This document shows positions 24,461-35,921 of a stretch of 64,000 nucleotides of DNA, piece by piece. The translations under genes were made by a program, and so were the position numbers. The stretch is taken from positions 16,645,758-16,709,757 of the forward strand of contig JBBCBC010000022.1 in NCBI GenBank assembly GCA_037126765.1, given 5' to 3'. The stretch comes from Stenogyne calaminthoides. Taxonomy: Eukaryota > Streptophyta > Magnoliopsida > Lamiales > Lamiaceae. Positions within the stretch are counted from its first letter, which is position 1. Each line of letters begins with the position of its first letter. The notes under the pieces were generated by a model, which had not been told where the DNA came from, did no database searches, and saw only the letters and a program-made list of their open reading frames with translations.

Positions 24461-25177
24461 TGTTGATGTTGCACGGATGTTGTTCCAGATGTTGGACAAC
24501 ACTCTGCACAACATCATAAATTTGCTCTTTCTCCATACATTGACTCCATTTTATTAGATGTGAGGTTGAAGACAATTTTGGATATTGTCAAGCGGTTGCA
24601 CTGAAGGAGTAAGAATAGAAAGATCATGAGTGGTTACACCAAGATCATGGAGATAGTGTCCACACCTAGTGGATAGAACAATGCAGTTGATCTGAATGCC
24701 TATAAATAGACTGCATTGGTCGACATTCAAGTTCGAGTTAAAGTGAAATCCCATTTGCTCTACTCCAAACTTAAGAGAGTAGCATCCGAGACACAACCGT
24801 GAGTGGAGTGTGAGGGTCGATTTTATGTGTATTTGTACTGGTTGAGTGTATACCAATATTTCCCACCAGTATTAATTTTATCTCATTAGATCAAGTTTTA
24901 GGTTGAATAAGATCCCTAGTTACTTGATTGAATAGATTGATTTTTGGTGTGTGGCTTTTCGCTACACCTTTTACGATCTTGTATAAGGTTCGTGTGTATC
25001 TCACTACTTGTTATAGTGATGTTTTTAACCATGAGGTTCGTATAGTCTGATTATAGACTATACACAATTTTGGAAATCCTTTGCACTGCATTTTTATACT
25101 TCCGCTGTCATATGTTGTTTTACATGTTGCACAACATTTTCAACAACACTCTAAAAATACACGCACACACACTTTCA
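24461..25177 (+). repeat. 3' LTR of Sirevirus C
   Basis: The LTR is 717 bp, TGTTGATGTTGC to CACTTTCA, with a TATA box at 24701. It ends against GTCAA in B gag. Confidence 0.92.
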
Positions 25178-26493
25178 GTCAACATCAGTAGTTGGGGTCA
25201 TCAGGCAGAAATCCTCAACAGATGAATATCCTGAGTCATCTGAAGGCATGTAAGAGTCGTCGATACCAGAAGTGTCTGCAACCATTGCTCTTCTGTCCTT
25301 GTATCATTGCTCTCTTCTATTCCACTTTTCTTCTCTTTCTTTAGGAGTCAGGTCAAGACAGTCGACACTTTAGTGACCTAGTTTCTGACAGTTGAAGCAC
25401 GCCCTAGAATCCTCACAATTTCTTCTGCCAGGTGAGTTTCTTCTCCTTTACGATCTTTCAGAAGATTTCGATCTGATCTATCATCTCGTCTATCGTCCTT
25501 ACGATCATCTCTCTTATCATCTCTACGATCATCTATTCGATCGTCTCTTCTATCATCAGAACGATTCATTTCTTGTGATCTATCAATAGATCTCCTATCT
25601 CTTCCTCTGATATTCTTATAGTCATGATAGAACTTCTGATACTTTCCCAACTAAACATTTGATCATTCAAGTTTTTTGGTCAGCAAAGCAATGTGTTCAG
25701 CCTGACTCATGATGTTTCCTACTGGTCAGTGGATCTTGAACTGCTACTGATTGCCTAAAATGCAACAGCTTTTGTCGTGGTTGGTGCAAATTCAGCAGGA
25801 ACTTCATCACCTTCTTCTTGACCTCTCTCATTTAGGTCAAACTCATGAGCTTTCAGACCGAGAAAGAGGTTGCTCGGGTTCATTAATGTAATATCTTGAC
25901 AATCCTTAATCACATTAACTTTCATGTCCCATTTCAAGGGTCATGGACCTCAGAATCTTGTAGTTGATGTCCTTATCTGACATTTCACAACCTATTTCAC
26001 GAAGCTTGTTAAAACCCTTGGTGATTCTTCCATCAAGCTGATTAATGGTTTCATTTGGCAGCATCTTAAGTTTCTCGAATTTAACCAGCTCAGCTTGCAA
26101 TCTGCTATCTTTGATTAGATTGTTTCCTTCACATATCTCAGCCAGAGTATCCCACATCTCCTTAGCAGTTTTCAGATACTTGATCTTCTCACGAGTTGTC
26201 TTGTCCACAGTTTTCATGATGAGTTGTCTGGCCAATGTATCCAGATTGGACAACTTCCTTTCTTCAGCATCCATCAGTGAAGGACTCTTTCTAATTCTCA
26301 CTCTAGCCAAATGTGTTGGATCACCTCCTTCATATGGGTTAATGTGATAGATGATGATGGGCTCTTGTTCAAGAACTTCCACCATTCTGTTGCTTATCAC
26401 ACCCAGATGGTTGCCCATGAAGATAGTCTAGTCGGCATACTCATCGACAAAGAACTTAGGCAGATCATGATACATCCCAGATGTGTTATCCAT
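25178..26493 (-). pseudogene. gag of Sirevirus B, N-terminal part
   Basis: On the minus strand the frame starts at the ATG complementary to 26491-26493 (reading MDNTSGMYHDLPKFFVDEYAD), with a stop just after. It continues from 26418 as a copia gag domain containing KEMWDTLAEICEGNN and RLQAELVKFEKLKM, ending near 25918. An Arg/Asp repeat stretch (about 25440-25590) precedes a CCHC knuckle, CFNCQKLGH(stop)SVDC, at about 25358-25399, whose loop carries a TAA. Acidic clusters follow toward 25200, and the gene is cut at 25178 by element C. The rest is at 14926-15752. Confidence 0.85.
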
Positions 26494-26619
26494 GCTGAAT
26501 TTGTTTGTTAAAAACAGATGAGTTTTAAAAATAGGTTTTTCAAAGATCTGTTCAAGTGACCACAATTGTTCTTCCTCAAGAACCGATGATACTCAAAGTC
26601 AGTGGTCCGTAGAATCACT

Positions 26620-26631
26620 GCTCTGATACCA
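26620..26631 (-). other. Primer binding site of B
   Basis: GCTCTGATACCA on the plus strand is TGGTATCAGAGC on the minus strand, two bases from the LTR end. It matches the 3' end of plant initiator tRNA-Met. Confidence 0.88.
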
Positions 26632-26633
26632 CT

Positions 26634-27688
26634 TGTAGGTCACGAACGGGTTTCAGTGAGGTGGAAATCTAGAGGGGAGGGGTGAATAGACTTCCAAAAC
26701 TTTTTCTTGTGATCTGTTGTGATGGAAAATTAACTGATGTAGAATGCGTGTGATGGTCAGTACAGATTAATGTCTATTCCAAAACTTTTTCTTGTGATCT
26801 ATTGTGATGGCAAATTAACTGATGTAGAATGTGTGTGATGGTCAGTACAGACTAATATGTAACCTACTGATAGCTGTGAAGCAAATCAGTTTGGTGTCTA
26901 CCAGTTTAATTGATTGTGCGGAAGCTTACAGTTTAACACATGTGAAAAACCAGTTTAACAAAAATCTGATTATAAGGTTTTCTGGATCAGATCAGATGAC
27001 AAAAGATCAAACTGATCAGATCAGTTGTTTGATACAGAACTGTTCTCCTCTTAGAAAATGCATGACCGTTTTCTTAAACAGGTGTGTATAAGTGTAAAGC
27101 AGATAAATCACACAAGATTTATAGTGTTTCGGACAACTGGTCCTACGTCCATTCTTCCCTATTAGCAATGGCACTGACTTAACCAAACTAGGCTTAGTTT
27201 AATGTGTTAGTCCAAACATAGTACAACTGATATTTATAGAGCTCTCACTCAACAATCCCAGAAATCAAGACTAGAAACCCTAGCTTGAAGTCCTGCTCAC
27301 AAACTTAACCTAACACTTGGTTTGGGTAAAGATTTGTTGTTGTTTCCAACTTGAACTCTATCCTAGTATCTGGTAGCCTAAATAGTTAAAGGATAAGAAT
27401 TCTTGCTAAGAACCTATGGGATGAACACTTAGAATATTTCTTGAGTTCTTTGTGTTCTTGTGAAATTGCTTGTAGCTTGAGCTTGAGTATAATTCCCATA
27501 GCCTTACTATGAAGGTTGATCCCATATTTATAGGCACGAAATCAAACTAGCCGTTGGAGAGCAACTCGAATTTTGGTCTATTTAAGATAAGTGTCCAGGG
27601 TTGACTTTATGTGTTCAGAGACCGCATGGCTAAACACATACTTAATTGTCCTTTCTAGCCGTTGAACTCTGAGGCTTCATATACCCTC
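26634..27688 (-). repeat. 5' LTR of Sirevirus B, right part (minus strand)
   Basis: This is the terminal part (R-U5 side) of the minus-strand B LTR, from TGTAGGTCACGAACG to the A2 insertion. It is continued at 42068-42547; together they make about 1.53 kb. An 85-bp tandem duplication lies at 26692-26861. Confidence 0.9.
26692..26861. repeat. 85-bp tandem duplication within the B LTR
   Basis: Two copies (26692-26776 and 26777-26861) both begin TTCCAAAACTTTTTCTTG and contain GATGGTCAGTACAGA, with only a few differences. Other B LTRs have one copy. Confidence 0.8.
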
Positions 27689-29745
27689 TGTTGGGAGATG
27701 AATTTAATAAAGATATGATTTTGATTAGATCCCAAAACCCCTGAGTATGACATGTTCAGAATAATCTTGATAGTTGAGTCGAGGATTAGGTTTTTAGAGT
27801 ATTCGAGGATGTTATACGCAAAATGTATAGTCGTGAGATATAGATCAGGTTAGGATCTGAAGATTCTGAAGAACTCAGTTAGTTTCTGAAGAGACCGAAG
27901 TTTCAGTATGAAACTGAAGTTTCTGAAGTTTTAGTATGAAACGAAGAAATCAAGACTTCGATTGAAACCGAGATCTTCAAGAATCAAGGCTCAAAGATGA
28001 AGACTCAAGATATAGTCGTCAAGACATCCGTGAAGACTGAAGACTCGTAAGACTCGTAAGACTCGAAGACCTCAAGACTCAAGACAAGTACATGTAAGAT
28101 CAAGAATCAAGATCAAGAATATCAAGGCGCAAGAATTGCGAAAACTTCAAGAATGTCTTGAATGCTCGATATAAACTCGAATGTTCCGAGGCACTGAACA
28201 TATCTATATGAAGGATGCAGTACTGAGAAGATCGCGATTCCTTAGAAAGTTAGATATTGTCCAGACATTCAAGTGCAGACAAAAGGAACTAAGACAATGT
28301 GTTGTTAAGGTTATATCACTCAGAGATTGTAACCAAAAGAGCTGTTGAGTTGTCTACCTTTAACTGGAGACAAAAGTCAAAAAGAGGAAGACAAAGATCG
28401 CACCATACCGACATCGACGATGGATGTCATCAAAAAAAGATGTCAGAAGTACTAAAGTTCCAGACTGCAAAAAGTGAAGACCGGCTACATGAAAGGCTAT
28501 TGCCTAAAACGTGTTAGGGAGTGTAAAACCCTAAATATAGCCGTTTCTCACACACCATAAGAGGAAACTCTCGGAGCTATCTCTCCAACTGATAGTTTTC
28601 AAAGAGTGACCTTGGTGTATGCCTATAAATACTTGTGACCTTCTACATTGAAAAGTTACGGGAAATTTGTAAGCAACTCAAGAGCTCAAATTTATTATTG
28701 CAAAGTTGAAGCACTCGAAAAACCAAGAATTTCCCAAGTGCTTTATATTGAAGAGAGCTCATTAAACTAAGCCTAGCTTGATAAGATATATCCAAAGCTT
28801 AGTCGAGATATCATAGCCTTTGCATTGTTCTTTATTGTAAAGGATATCTCATTTTAGTTGGAAACCAACCAAGAAACCCCAAACCCTTTAGAAGGTAGTT
28901 TGAGTGTGATTGTTGGTGAGATTGGAGTTGTAAAGAGTGAGTAAACTACGGAGGTAGTCGAAAAGCTCTAGAGGAGAAGTTAGTAAGCCTCTTTGGTGGT
29001 AGTCGAAAGCTTGTGTGAGTTGAGTAAGTAAACCTGAGGTAGTCGTAAAGCTCAAGGTCGGGTTGAGTAAGTAAACTCTGAGAGGTAGTCGTAAAAACTC
29101 GGGGCGAAGTTGAGTAAGTAAACTACTGAGGTAGTCGTAAAGCTCAAGGAAGTGATTAGTGAATTTCTCTCGAAGATATTAGAGAGTGGACGTAGGAGCT
29201 TGAGTCTCCGAACCACTATAAATTGTTGTGTTCTTTGCTTTTCATTTTTGCTTTGCTTAAGCTGTTGCATATATTTTGAAAGCATATTTTCGCGATATTT
29301 GATTGGAATCAATCCTTTGAAGTTGAATATAAATTGAATCACGACCTAATCACTAGTCCATTAAAGGAAGGTTTTCAAACAAAAGCTTAAAACGCAGTAT
29401 AAACTAAGGGCCAACCATTCAAGCACATCCGAGTAGCTAGAACAGATAATTACCAAACCGAACTTACTCTTACGAGGGTTTGATTAAGTTGTTATATCGA
29501 TCCAAGCAACTTCAGGATCTCTGGCTTCGAGGACTTAGTTGGGATTATACGAGGTGTCCGAAAGCGGCTCGGGATCATTTATCTCGATGAGACTTTGACT
29601 CGAGGCGATTTGTGCTTCTCGAGGACCAAATCATCGAGACAATGACGACCCAAGTGACCTCGAAGAAAAAAGTTTTAAAAACACTTGAACACGTGTATTC
29701 CTCTCCCCTATACACGTGTAAGACTCGTTTGCACCGGGACCAACA
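27689..29745 (+). repeat. 5' LTR of Sirevirus A2
   Basis: The LTR is 2057 bp. It matches the 3' LTR (2070 bp) along its length, but differs in a patterned way: many CAG in the 3' copy are CGAG or CGA here. A TATA box lies at 28624. Twin CACGTG motifs lie at 29690-29695 and 29713-29718 around a C-rich loop. Confidence 0.93.
28624..28631 (+). promoter_or_regulatory. TATA box of A2 5' LTR
   Basis: TATAAATA lies in the context ATGCCTATAAATACTTG. The matching box in the 3' LTR is at 40958-40965. Confidence 0.68.
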
Positions 29746-29747
29746 AG

Positions 29748-29759
29748 TGGTATCAGAGC
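29748..29759 (+). other. Primer binding site of A2
   Basis: TGGTATCAGAGC starts two bases after the LTR and matches the 3' end of initiator tRNA-Met. Confidence 0.92.
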
Positions 29760-29869
29760 AGTGGTTCAACTTGACCACCTGCTTTGCTGACCAAAGTTTT
29801 ATTTGCTAAAATACTTGTGGTCTATCTGAACTGATCTTACTTGCTGAATTCTTAAAAGACTCAGATAAA

Positions 29870-31733
29870 ATGTCTTCTAAGAAACTTCCCATGTTCTTAG
29901 TGGAGAACTATGATTTATGGAGACTAAGAATGCAGGCTCACCTGTATTCTAAACATGAACGAATGTGGAGAGTGGTCTCTGAAGGGCCATTCCAATTCTT
30001 GTGGTGAATCCGGAGGAGCGAGAAAATGAGAGAAACGATCCTAGAGCAGAACTTCCTAAGTCTGATGACCAACTGACTCCTGAGGAGAGGAAGTTAGTCA
30101 ATCTAGACTATATTGCTAAAGACACACTATACAATACTATTGATGATGGTGTGATGGGAATGATCTCTCACTGCAATACTGAAAACGAAATTTGGGATAC
30201 ACTAGTCAGAATGTGTGCAAAAGGCACGAGATCATATCAAGGAAAATAAACTTTTCGGTTGCAATTGGAAAGTTTGATAGTTTTGAAATGGATGAAGGTG
30301 AATCTATAGACAAATTGGAAGTCAGGTTCACTAGCATTATAAATGATCTAAATGCACTTGGTAAGAAATATCCATGAGAGAGAGAAGTTGCATTGAAAAT
30401 TCTTAGAGGTCTTTCTAAGAAATGGGATATACATGCAAAATGGTGATTGAAAACACCAAAAACATTAATTCAATGCCATACCAACAAGTCTTCTCCGAAA
30501 TTTGAAGGCCTATGAGTTTGTAATTGATAAGAAATCTAAAAAGGTCGACAAAGAAAGATGATTCATCATCTAGTAAAAATGTGGCTTTTAAAGCCAAAGA
30601 TAAAACACAGTAAAACTAGAGAGTTCGAGAACTCCTTGCTAAAAATCGGGATGAGCTTGAGGATAAGCTAAAGACCGATGGCAAGGAGGTTTGAAAGACT
30701 TAATAATCGATATGGAAAATACAAAAACTATTACGGGGAATCACAGTGCGGAAGAAACCCGAGGACGGATCAACCGAGAAGTAGAAGGACACGAAAAGTC
30801 GAGGATCTTCATCCAAAAGGAAGGACTCCAAGTCCAAAGAAGAAAGTGATCAGGATGATGATGCCAACAGATGCTATAATTGCCAAAAGAAAGGTCACTT
30901 CAAAGATGATTGTCCGGATCTCGAAAGTGCTAAGGAGAGAAGAGAAAGGCAAGCTAAAAGAGACAAGAAGTTCTCTAGCAAAAAGGCCATGGTTGCAGAA
31001 GAAGAACATTCTGAGGAAGGATCTAGCTCTTCAGATGAAATATTCTCAGACATTGAAAGCGATGACATATGTCTGATGGCCATTGAGGAGGTAAACTCTT
31101 CTTTCTCTCTTGTTGCTCCTACACTAGCACAAGAGTTGTCAAGTTCAACTCAGAAATGTGATCATTTTGACTGATGGATTCTTTTGAGAGTCTAATGAAG
31201 GACTATCTTTGTTTTACAAGAAGCGCTAAATGAAACTCAAAAAAAGATAAAGAATGAAAATTTGAAAATCTAAAATGGAAAGACTCTAGCAATACTGAAA
31301 TCACTTCTCAATTAATGGGACTGGATGTTCTGAAAGTACAACTCTCAGAGAAAGAGAAGTTGATAGTGACCCTAACTGAAAAGCTAGAGAAATCCACTAA
31401 AGAGATTCAGCTGATCAGAACTAAGTTAAATGACCTCTCTGAGAAGCATGAAACTCTGAAGCTGTGAGGATAGTGCACGAGAAGAAGCTAACTCTCTATT
31501 GAACACTTTGCATCTAAAGTAATAGATGAAATTGAGTTACCAGAGATCTGCCACTACAAAATCTGGATTGGGATACATTCCAAGGGGAACCTCACAAGGT
31601 CATCTGAATGCTGCATCAAGTAGCAAGAAGACAATCTTTGTAAAACCAGTGGCACCTACACTTCAAACTGAAGAAATGCCCAAGGTTGTAGACAAGGGAA
31701 AAGGACCCATGGTTTCATTAAAAACGGAATGAT
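29870..31733 (+). pseudogene. gag of Sirevirus A2, broken
   Basis: The start is ATG 29870, giving MSSKKLPMFLVENYDLWRLR, a typical copia gag opening in which the Trp marks the conserved helix. A frameshift near 29990 leads to the frame at 30001 (NEIWDTLVRMCAKG), then another near 30240. A CCHC knuckle, CYNCQKKGHFKDDC, lies at 30872-30913. It is followed by a basic stretch, the acidic SSSSDEIFSDIESDDICLMA, and a degraded coiled-coil region with several shifts. The rest to 31733 is a serine/lysine-rich tail. At least five frame breaks mean no full gag can be made. Confidence 0.85.
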
Positions 31734-32199
31734 TAGGTAGGAAAGCCCAAACCTCGGTGAAGGCTAGAAAACCCGAGCACTCATTTGAAAATTTCGAGCA
31801 AGTACTTCAAAGCCTCAGCTAAGAATGCAAACCCGAAAGGATGCAGACTTGAACCATCGGAGGAATCTTCGAGAAGAGAAACACTCAATGAGAGACATTC
31901 TCAATTGAAGAGACCAAGTCCTCGATATCTTGAAAGACCCAAATTCAAAAGACAGTAACTGAACCCCACTTGCCTAAGGGTAAAGGTTACTTGAACCCGA
32001 GTCAACAAAGAGTCAGACCAGCTGCACAGAAGCCAAAGCTAATGAACAAAAGGCCTGAACCAAAGAAAAATTCAAAAGCTCATGTTCATGCTAAGGCTAG
32101 CACTCATACACACGTGAAACCGCTAAGGCACCCCGAGTAGTAAATGTGTATGTAGATGTTTATAGAAGACAGATCGCCCACTCTAAAGTGTTTAGAGTT

Positions 32200-33240
32200 G
32201 TCAAAGTGATTTGGATTCGAAAAGGTACAACTAACGTTGTAGGACCCTACACAAATTGGGTACCTAAAAATTGATCTATTTTTCGGGGAGGAAAACAAGG
32301 CACCTTCGAAATGATTAAAGATCACATAGAAGCGATGATGAGCAGAGATGAAAAAAGCCCCTCGATGTATGGTATCTTGACGGTGGATGCTCAAGATATA
32401 TATGACAGATTAAAGAAGATACTCAATTGACTATGTTGAACAAAAAGGCCCTCGAGATCACTTTTGGAGATAACTCAAGGGATGATCAAGGATATGGAAC
32501 TTTTGAAATTATTTCGATTCATATCCAAGGTGTTTCATATGTATCTGGATTGAAGCATAACTTGCTTTCAATAAGCCAATTCTGTGATAAAGGTTTTAAT
32601 GTTGAGTTCTCTAAGAACTTATGTTTTGTGAAAGATGATATCTCACGTAAAATATTCTACCGATCGGTACTAGAAAAGGAAATGTGTATCTTCTTCGATT
32701 GGAGTTCATCTCCTAAAGATACATGTTTGGTTGCTAAAAGTTCCACAGATAGCAGTTGGTTATGGCATAAAAGAATGAATCACCTGAATTTCAAAACCCT
32801 GAATAAGCTTGCAAGATGGTGTTGCTGAAAGAAGGAACATGACTCTGAAAGAAGCTGTAAGGATAATGATAGCTGAGGCTGATATTCCTAAAAGATTTTT
32901 TGAAATTTGATATCAACTATCAACCTTTGCATGCTATTCTCGAAACAGATCCATCTTGACCAAGAGTCAAGGCAAAACACCCTATGAGCTTTGGAATGAA
33001 AGGAAGCCTCTTGTTTCTTTCTTTCGTGTGTTTGGTTGCAAGTGTTTCATACACAATAATGGTAAAGATCAGTTGAAAACATTTGGTAGTAAAGCTGATG
33101 AAGGAATATTCTTAGGGTATTCTGAAATTAGTAAAGCTTTCAGAGTTTACAACTGTAGGACTCTTATTGTGGAGGAAACACCTCATGTTGTTTTTTTGAT
33201 GAATCTACTTGTGTTCGTAAGAAAAGCAGGATCATGATCT
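32200..33240 (+). pseudogene. pol of A2: protease and integrase, core deleted
   Basis: A link peptide of the type IWIRKGTTNVVGPY (about 32208-32270) leads into the protease, whose site at 32370-32390 reads WYLDGGC, so the usual DSG is DGG. A stop and a shift follow. The frame 32427-32828 holds the pre-integrase region with LWHKRMNHLNF (second zinc His present). At about 32811-32821 the sequence jumps from KLAR straight to the VAERRN motif. About 450 bp, with the Cys pair and the first two catalytic acids, are gone compared with the minus-strand copy at 42548-43362. The integrase tail (ELWNERKPLVSFFRVFGCKC) runs from 32956 to about 33200. Confidence 0.85.
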
Positions 33241-33640
33241 TGAAGAACCGACCAAGAGGATCACCAGATTAAACACGAAAAAGAATGACAAATCATCCAT
33301 GAACACGAAAAGAAGAAGTCGGTCACATTCTATGATTGGAGTGACTCGGACTCGAGATAAAAAGTTCGGGATGAAACTCGAGGATGGTGAGACTCGGGAA
33401 AGCCAACACACCAAAGGTGACCAATCGAGCAGACACGATTCGGACTCGGGTATGTGATGCCAATGAAGATGTGGTCACGGTGAGGCAAATTCTGAATCTA
33501 TCAACCAAAGGGGAACAAATTTTCTCGACAATGTTTCAATGGAATTTCCCCGAGGAAGATGATTCCTTTCTCCTTTTTCGTTGTTCCCCGAGCCATTTGA
33601 ATTAATCGAACCTAACATTTCAAATGTTGAGGATACTGTT

Positions 33641-35273
33641 GAAGGGGGAACATCTAGAAGAAGATGGTTAGATAGTCATCCTACAAGTTAGATTGTGGGT
33701 GATCTAACTGAAGGTGTCAAAACAAGAAGGTTCCATGGTGAGAGTGCACAATTCTGTTGCTTCCTATCAGAGAAAGAGCCTACTGAGATTGGTGAAGCTC
33801 TACAAGATTCTCATTGGATTACTGCTATGCAAGATGAGCTGAATCAATTCTCAAGGAATGAAGTATGGGAGCTAGTGGATAGACCTGAATGGCACAATGT
33901 CATTGGAACCAAGTGAGTTTTTAAGAATAAAAGAGATGAAAACAACAACATTGTAAGAAACAAGGCAAGGCTAGTTGAAGAAGGTTATTCCCAAGAAGAA
34001 GGCTTGGATTATGATGAAACCTTTGCACCTGTTGCAAGACTAGAAGCCATCAGATTGTTTCTTGCATATGCTGCCCACATGAAGTTCACAGTCTATCAAA
34101 TGGATGTGAAAAGTACATTCCTGAATGGTGTGCTTAAAGAAGAGGTTTATGTAGAACAACCTCCTGGTTTCAAACAGAATGACCAAGTTTACAGGCTCAG
34201 AAAAGCCTTGTATGGTCTCAAACAAGCACCCAGAGCATGGTATGATACTCTTTCTCAGTTTCTTACTGACCATGGTTTTGTCAAAGGAACTGTTGATAGA
34301 ACTCTGTTCAGGATAGAAGATGGGGAAGATATCTTACTGGTTCAGATATATGTTGATGATATCATTTTTGGATCCCCAAATCATCAGTTGTGTGAAAAGT
34401 TTTCTACACTGATGAAAGGCAAGTTTGAGATGTCTATGATGGGGGAGACGAATTTCTTTCTAGGTCTTCAAGTGAAACAATCAAAGGAAGGAATCTTCAT
34501 CAACCAGGCAAAGTACACCAGAGATCTGATTGCCAAATATGGTGTACAGAATTGCAATGCAGTTAGAATTCCTATGAATACTAACTACAAGATGGATCCT
34601 GATTCTGAAGGCAAATCAGTAAGTCATACTGATTATAGAGGAATCATTGGATCATTGCTCTATCTCACAGCAAGTAGGCCGGATATAACATTTGCTGTTG
34701 GGATATGTGAAAGATACCAAGCTAATCCTAAGGCTAGTCACATGGAGGCTGCCAAAAAAGATACTGAAGTATCTTAAGGGCACAGTGAATAGAGGATTAT
34801 GGTATCCAGCTGATGATAACCTTGAATTAACTGGTTACTCAGATGCTGATTATGGAGGTTGCAGAATTGACAGGAAGTCCACTACAGGAACTTGTCAATT
34901 TCTTGGAAGTAAGCTGATATCTTGGTTTTCAAAGAAACAGACCTCAGTAGCAACCAGTACTACTGAAGCTGAATACATGGCTGCAGGAAGCTGCTGTGCA
35001 CGGATTCTTTGGCTCAGACAACAATTAAGGGATTATAAAGTTGTAGCCATTGAAGTACCAATATTTTGTGACAATAATAGTGCCATTACTATTTCACAAA
35101 ATCCGGTATTGCACACCAGATGCAAGCATGTGGATATCAGACATCACTTCATCAGAGATCATGTAGAGAAAAAGGACAAAAGGATGGAGAAAATTCATAC
35201 TGATAAGCAGAGAGCTGATATCTTGACTAAACCTTTGGCTGAAACAAGATTTCAGGAACTATCAGTTGAATAA
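33641..35273 (+). pseudogene. pol of A2: reverse transcriptase and RNase H
   Basis: The frame from 33695 covers the RT start, with an in-frame TGA at about 33915 where Trp is expected. The frame 34004-34777 holds MDVKSTFLNG, YGLKQAPRAWYD and an intact YVDD at 34349-34360. In an A-run near 34750 one extra A shifts the frame; RNase H then reads from there to TAA 35271, with YSDADYGG, STTEAEYMA and HVDIRHHFIRDH. Apart from that stop and one homopolymer shift, this is the best RT-RNase H in the window. Confidence 0.9.
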
Positions 35274-35921
35274 GGGATGTTGGATCCAGGTGTATAGAGT
35301 AAAATCTAAAAAATTGATGGTTTTCAGATGCATGAAGTTTTCTCAGAATTCTTCAGAGAAGCTCAGGATAAAATGGAAATACTGAACTGAGTCTCAGGAA
35401 ACTCAGATTTACTGAAGGTCAGTACTCAGTAGCATACTGAACCCATTCAGTACTAAGTATCATACTGACATTTTATCAAGGTCAATACTCAGTAAGACTG
35501 ATAGAGGGAAATTAGTCTGAAGAAGTAATGACTCATGCGACTCATTTATTGCTTAAGTGAAACTCAGTAATCATTCGCAATAAATACAAAACACCTGAGG
35601 AATGTTTTTGGGCGGGATCTTTGAAATTCCAAAGAAGGTCAACAGTCATTAAATACTCTTTTACATTTAATCTCTAATGAAGTTAAAATGGCGGCTTACT
35701 TTTTGGGGATCGACCTTTCGCATACCCGATTAATCGTGGATAATCTTAACCGTTGCTTTTCACCTAACCGGTATGACTTCCCATGATCTCAAGCTATTTA
35801 ATCCTTTGAAAGCCATTCAAGCCAAACTTTATCAAACCCTTCGTTCCCAAAATCCTCTGCAAGAAAATCCCGTTGCCCAGAAAAACCCAAACCCTAAATC
35901 TTCAAATCTTCAAAATCTCAA
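35274..35921 (+). other. Spacer between pol and envelope-like ORF of A2
   Basis: There is no open frame. It holds AT-rich repeats of CAGTA and CTCAG type, and a TATA-like TATTTAA at 35795-35801, about 120 bp before the envelope-like ATG. The A1 element has a similar stretch at 1-106 before its ORF. Confidence 0.5.

Larger units (their letters stand above)
15753..25177 (+). mobile_element. Complete Sirevirus C with both LTRs
   Basis: The element runs 9425 bp from TGTTGATG to TTTCA: 5' LTR (15753-16512), primer site, gag, pol, envelope-like ORF, purine tract, 3' LTR (24461-25177). The flanks are GTCGA (15748-15752) and GTCAA (25178-25182), one transition apart, and both lie in minus-strand B gag. 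A truncated inverted B LTR (20957-22394) replaced the end of RT and all of RNase H. The envelope-like ORF puts it in the Sirevirus lineage. Confidence 0.9.

Noticed and set aside
25440..25580. CRISPR-like array
   Set aside because: The short repeats encode an Arg-Asp tract and have no unique spacers; CRISPR is not expected in a plant nuclear genome.
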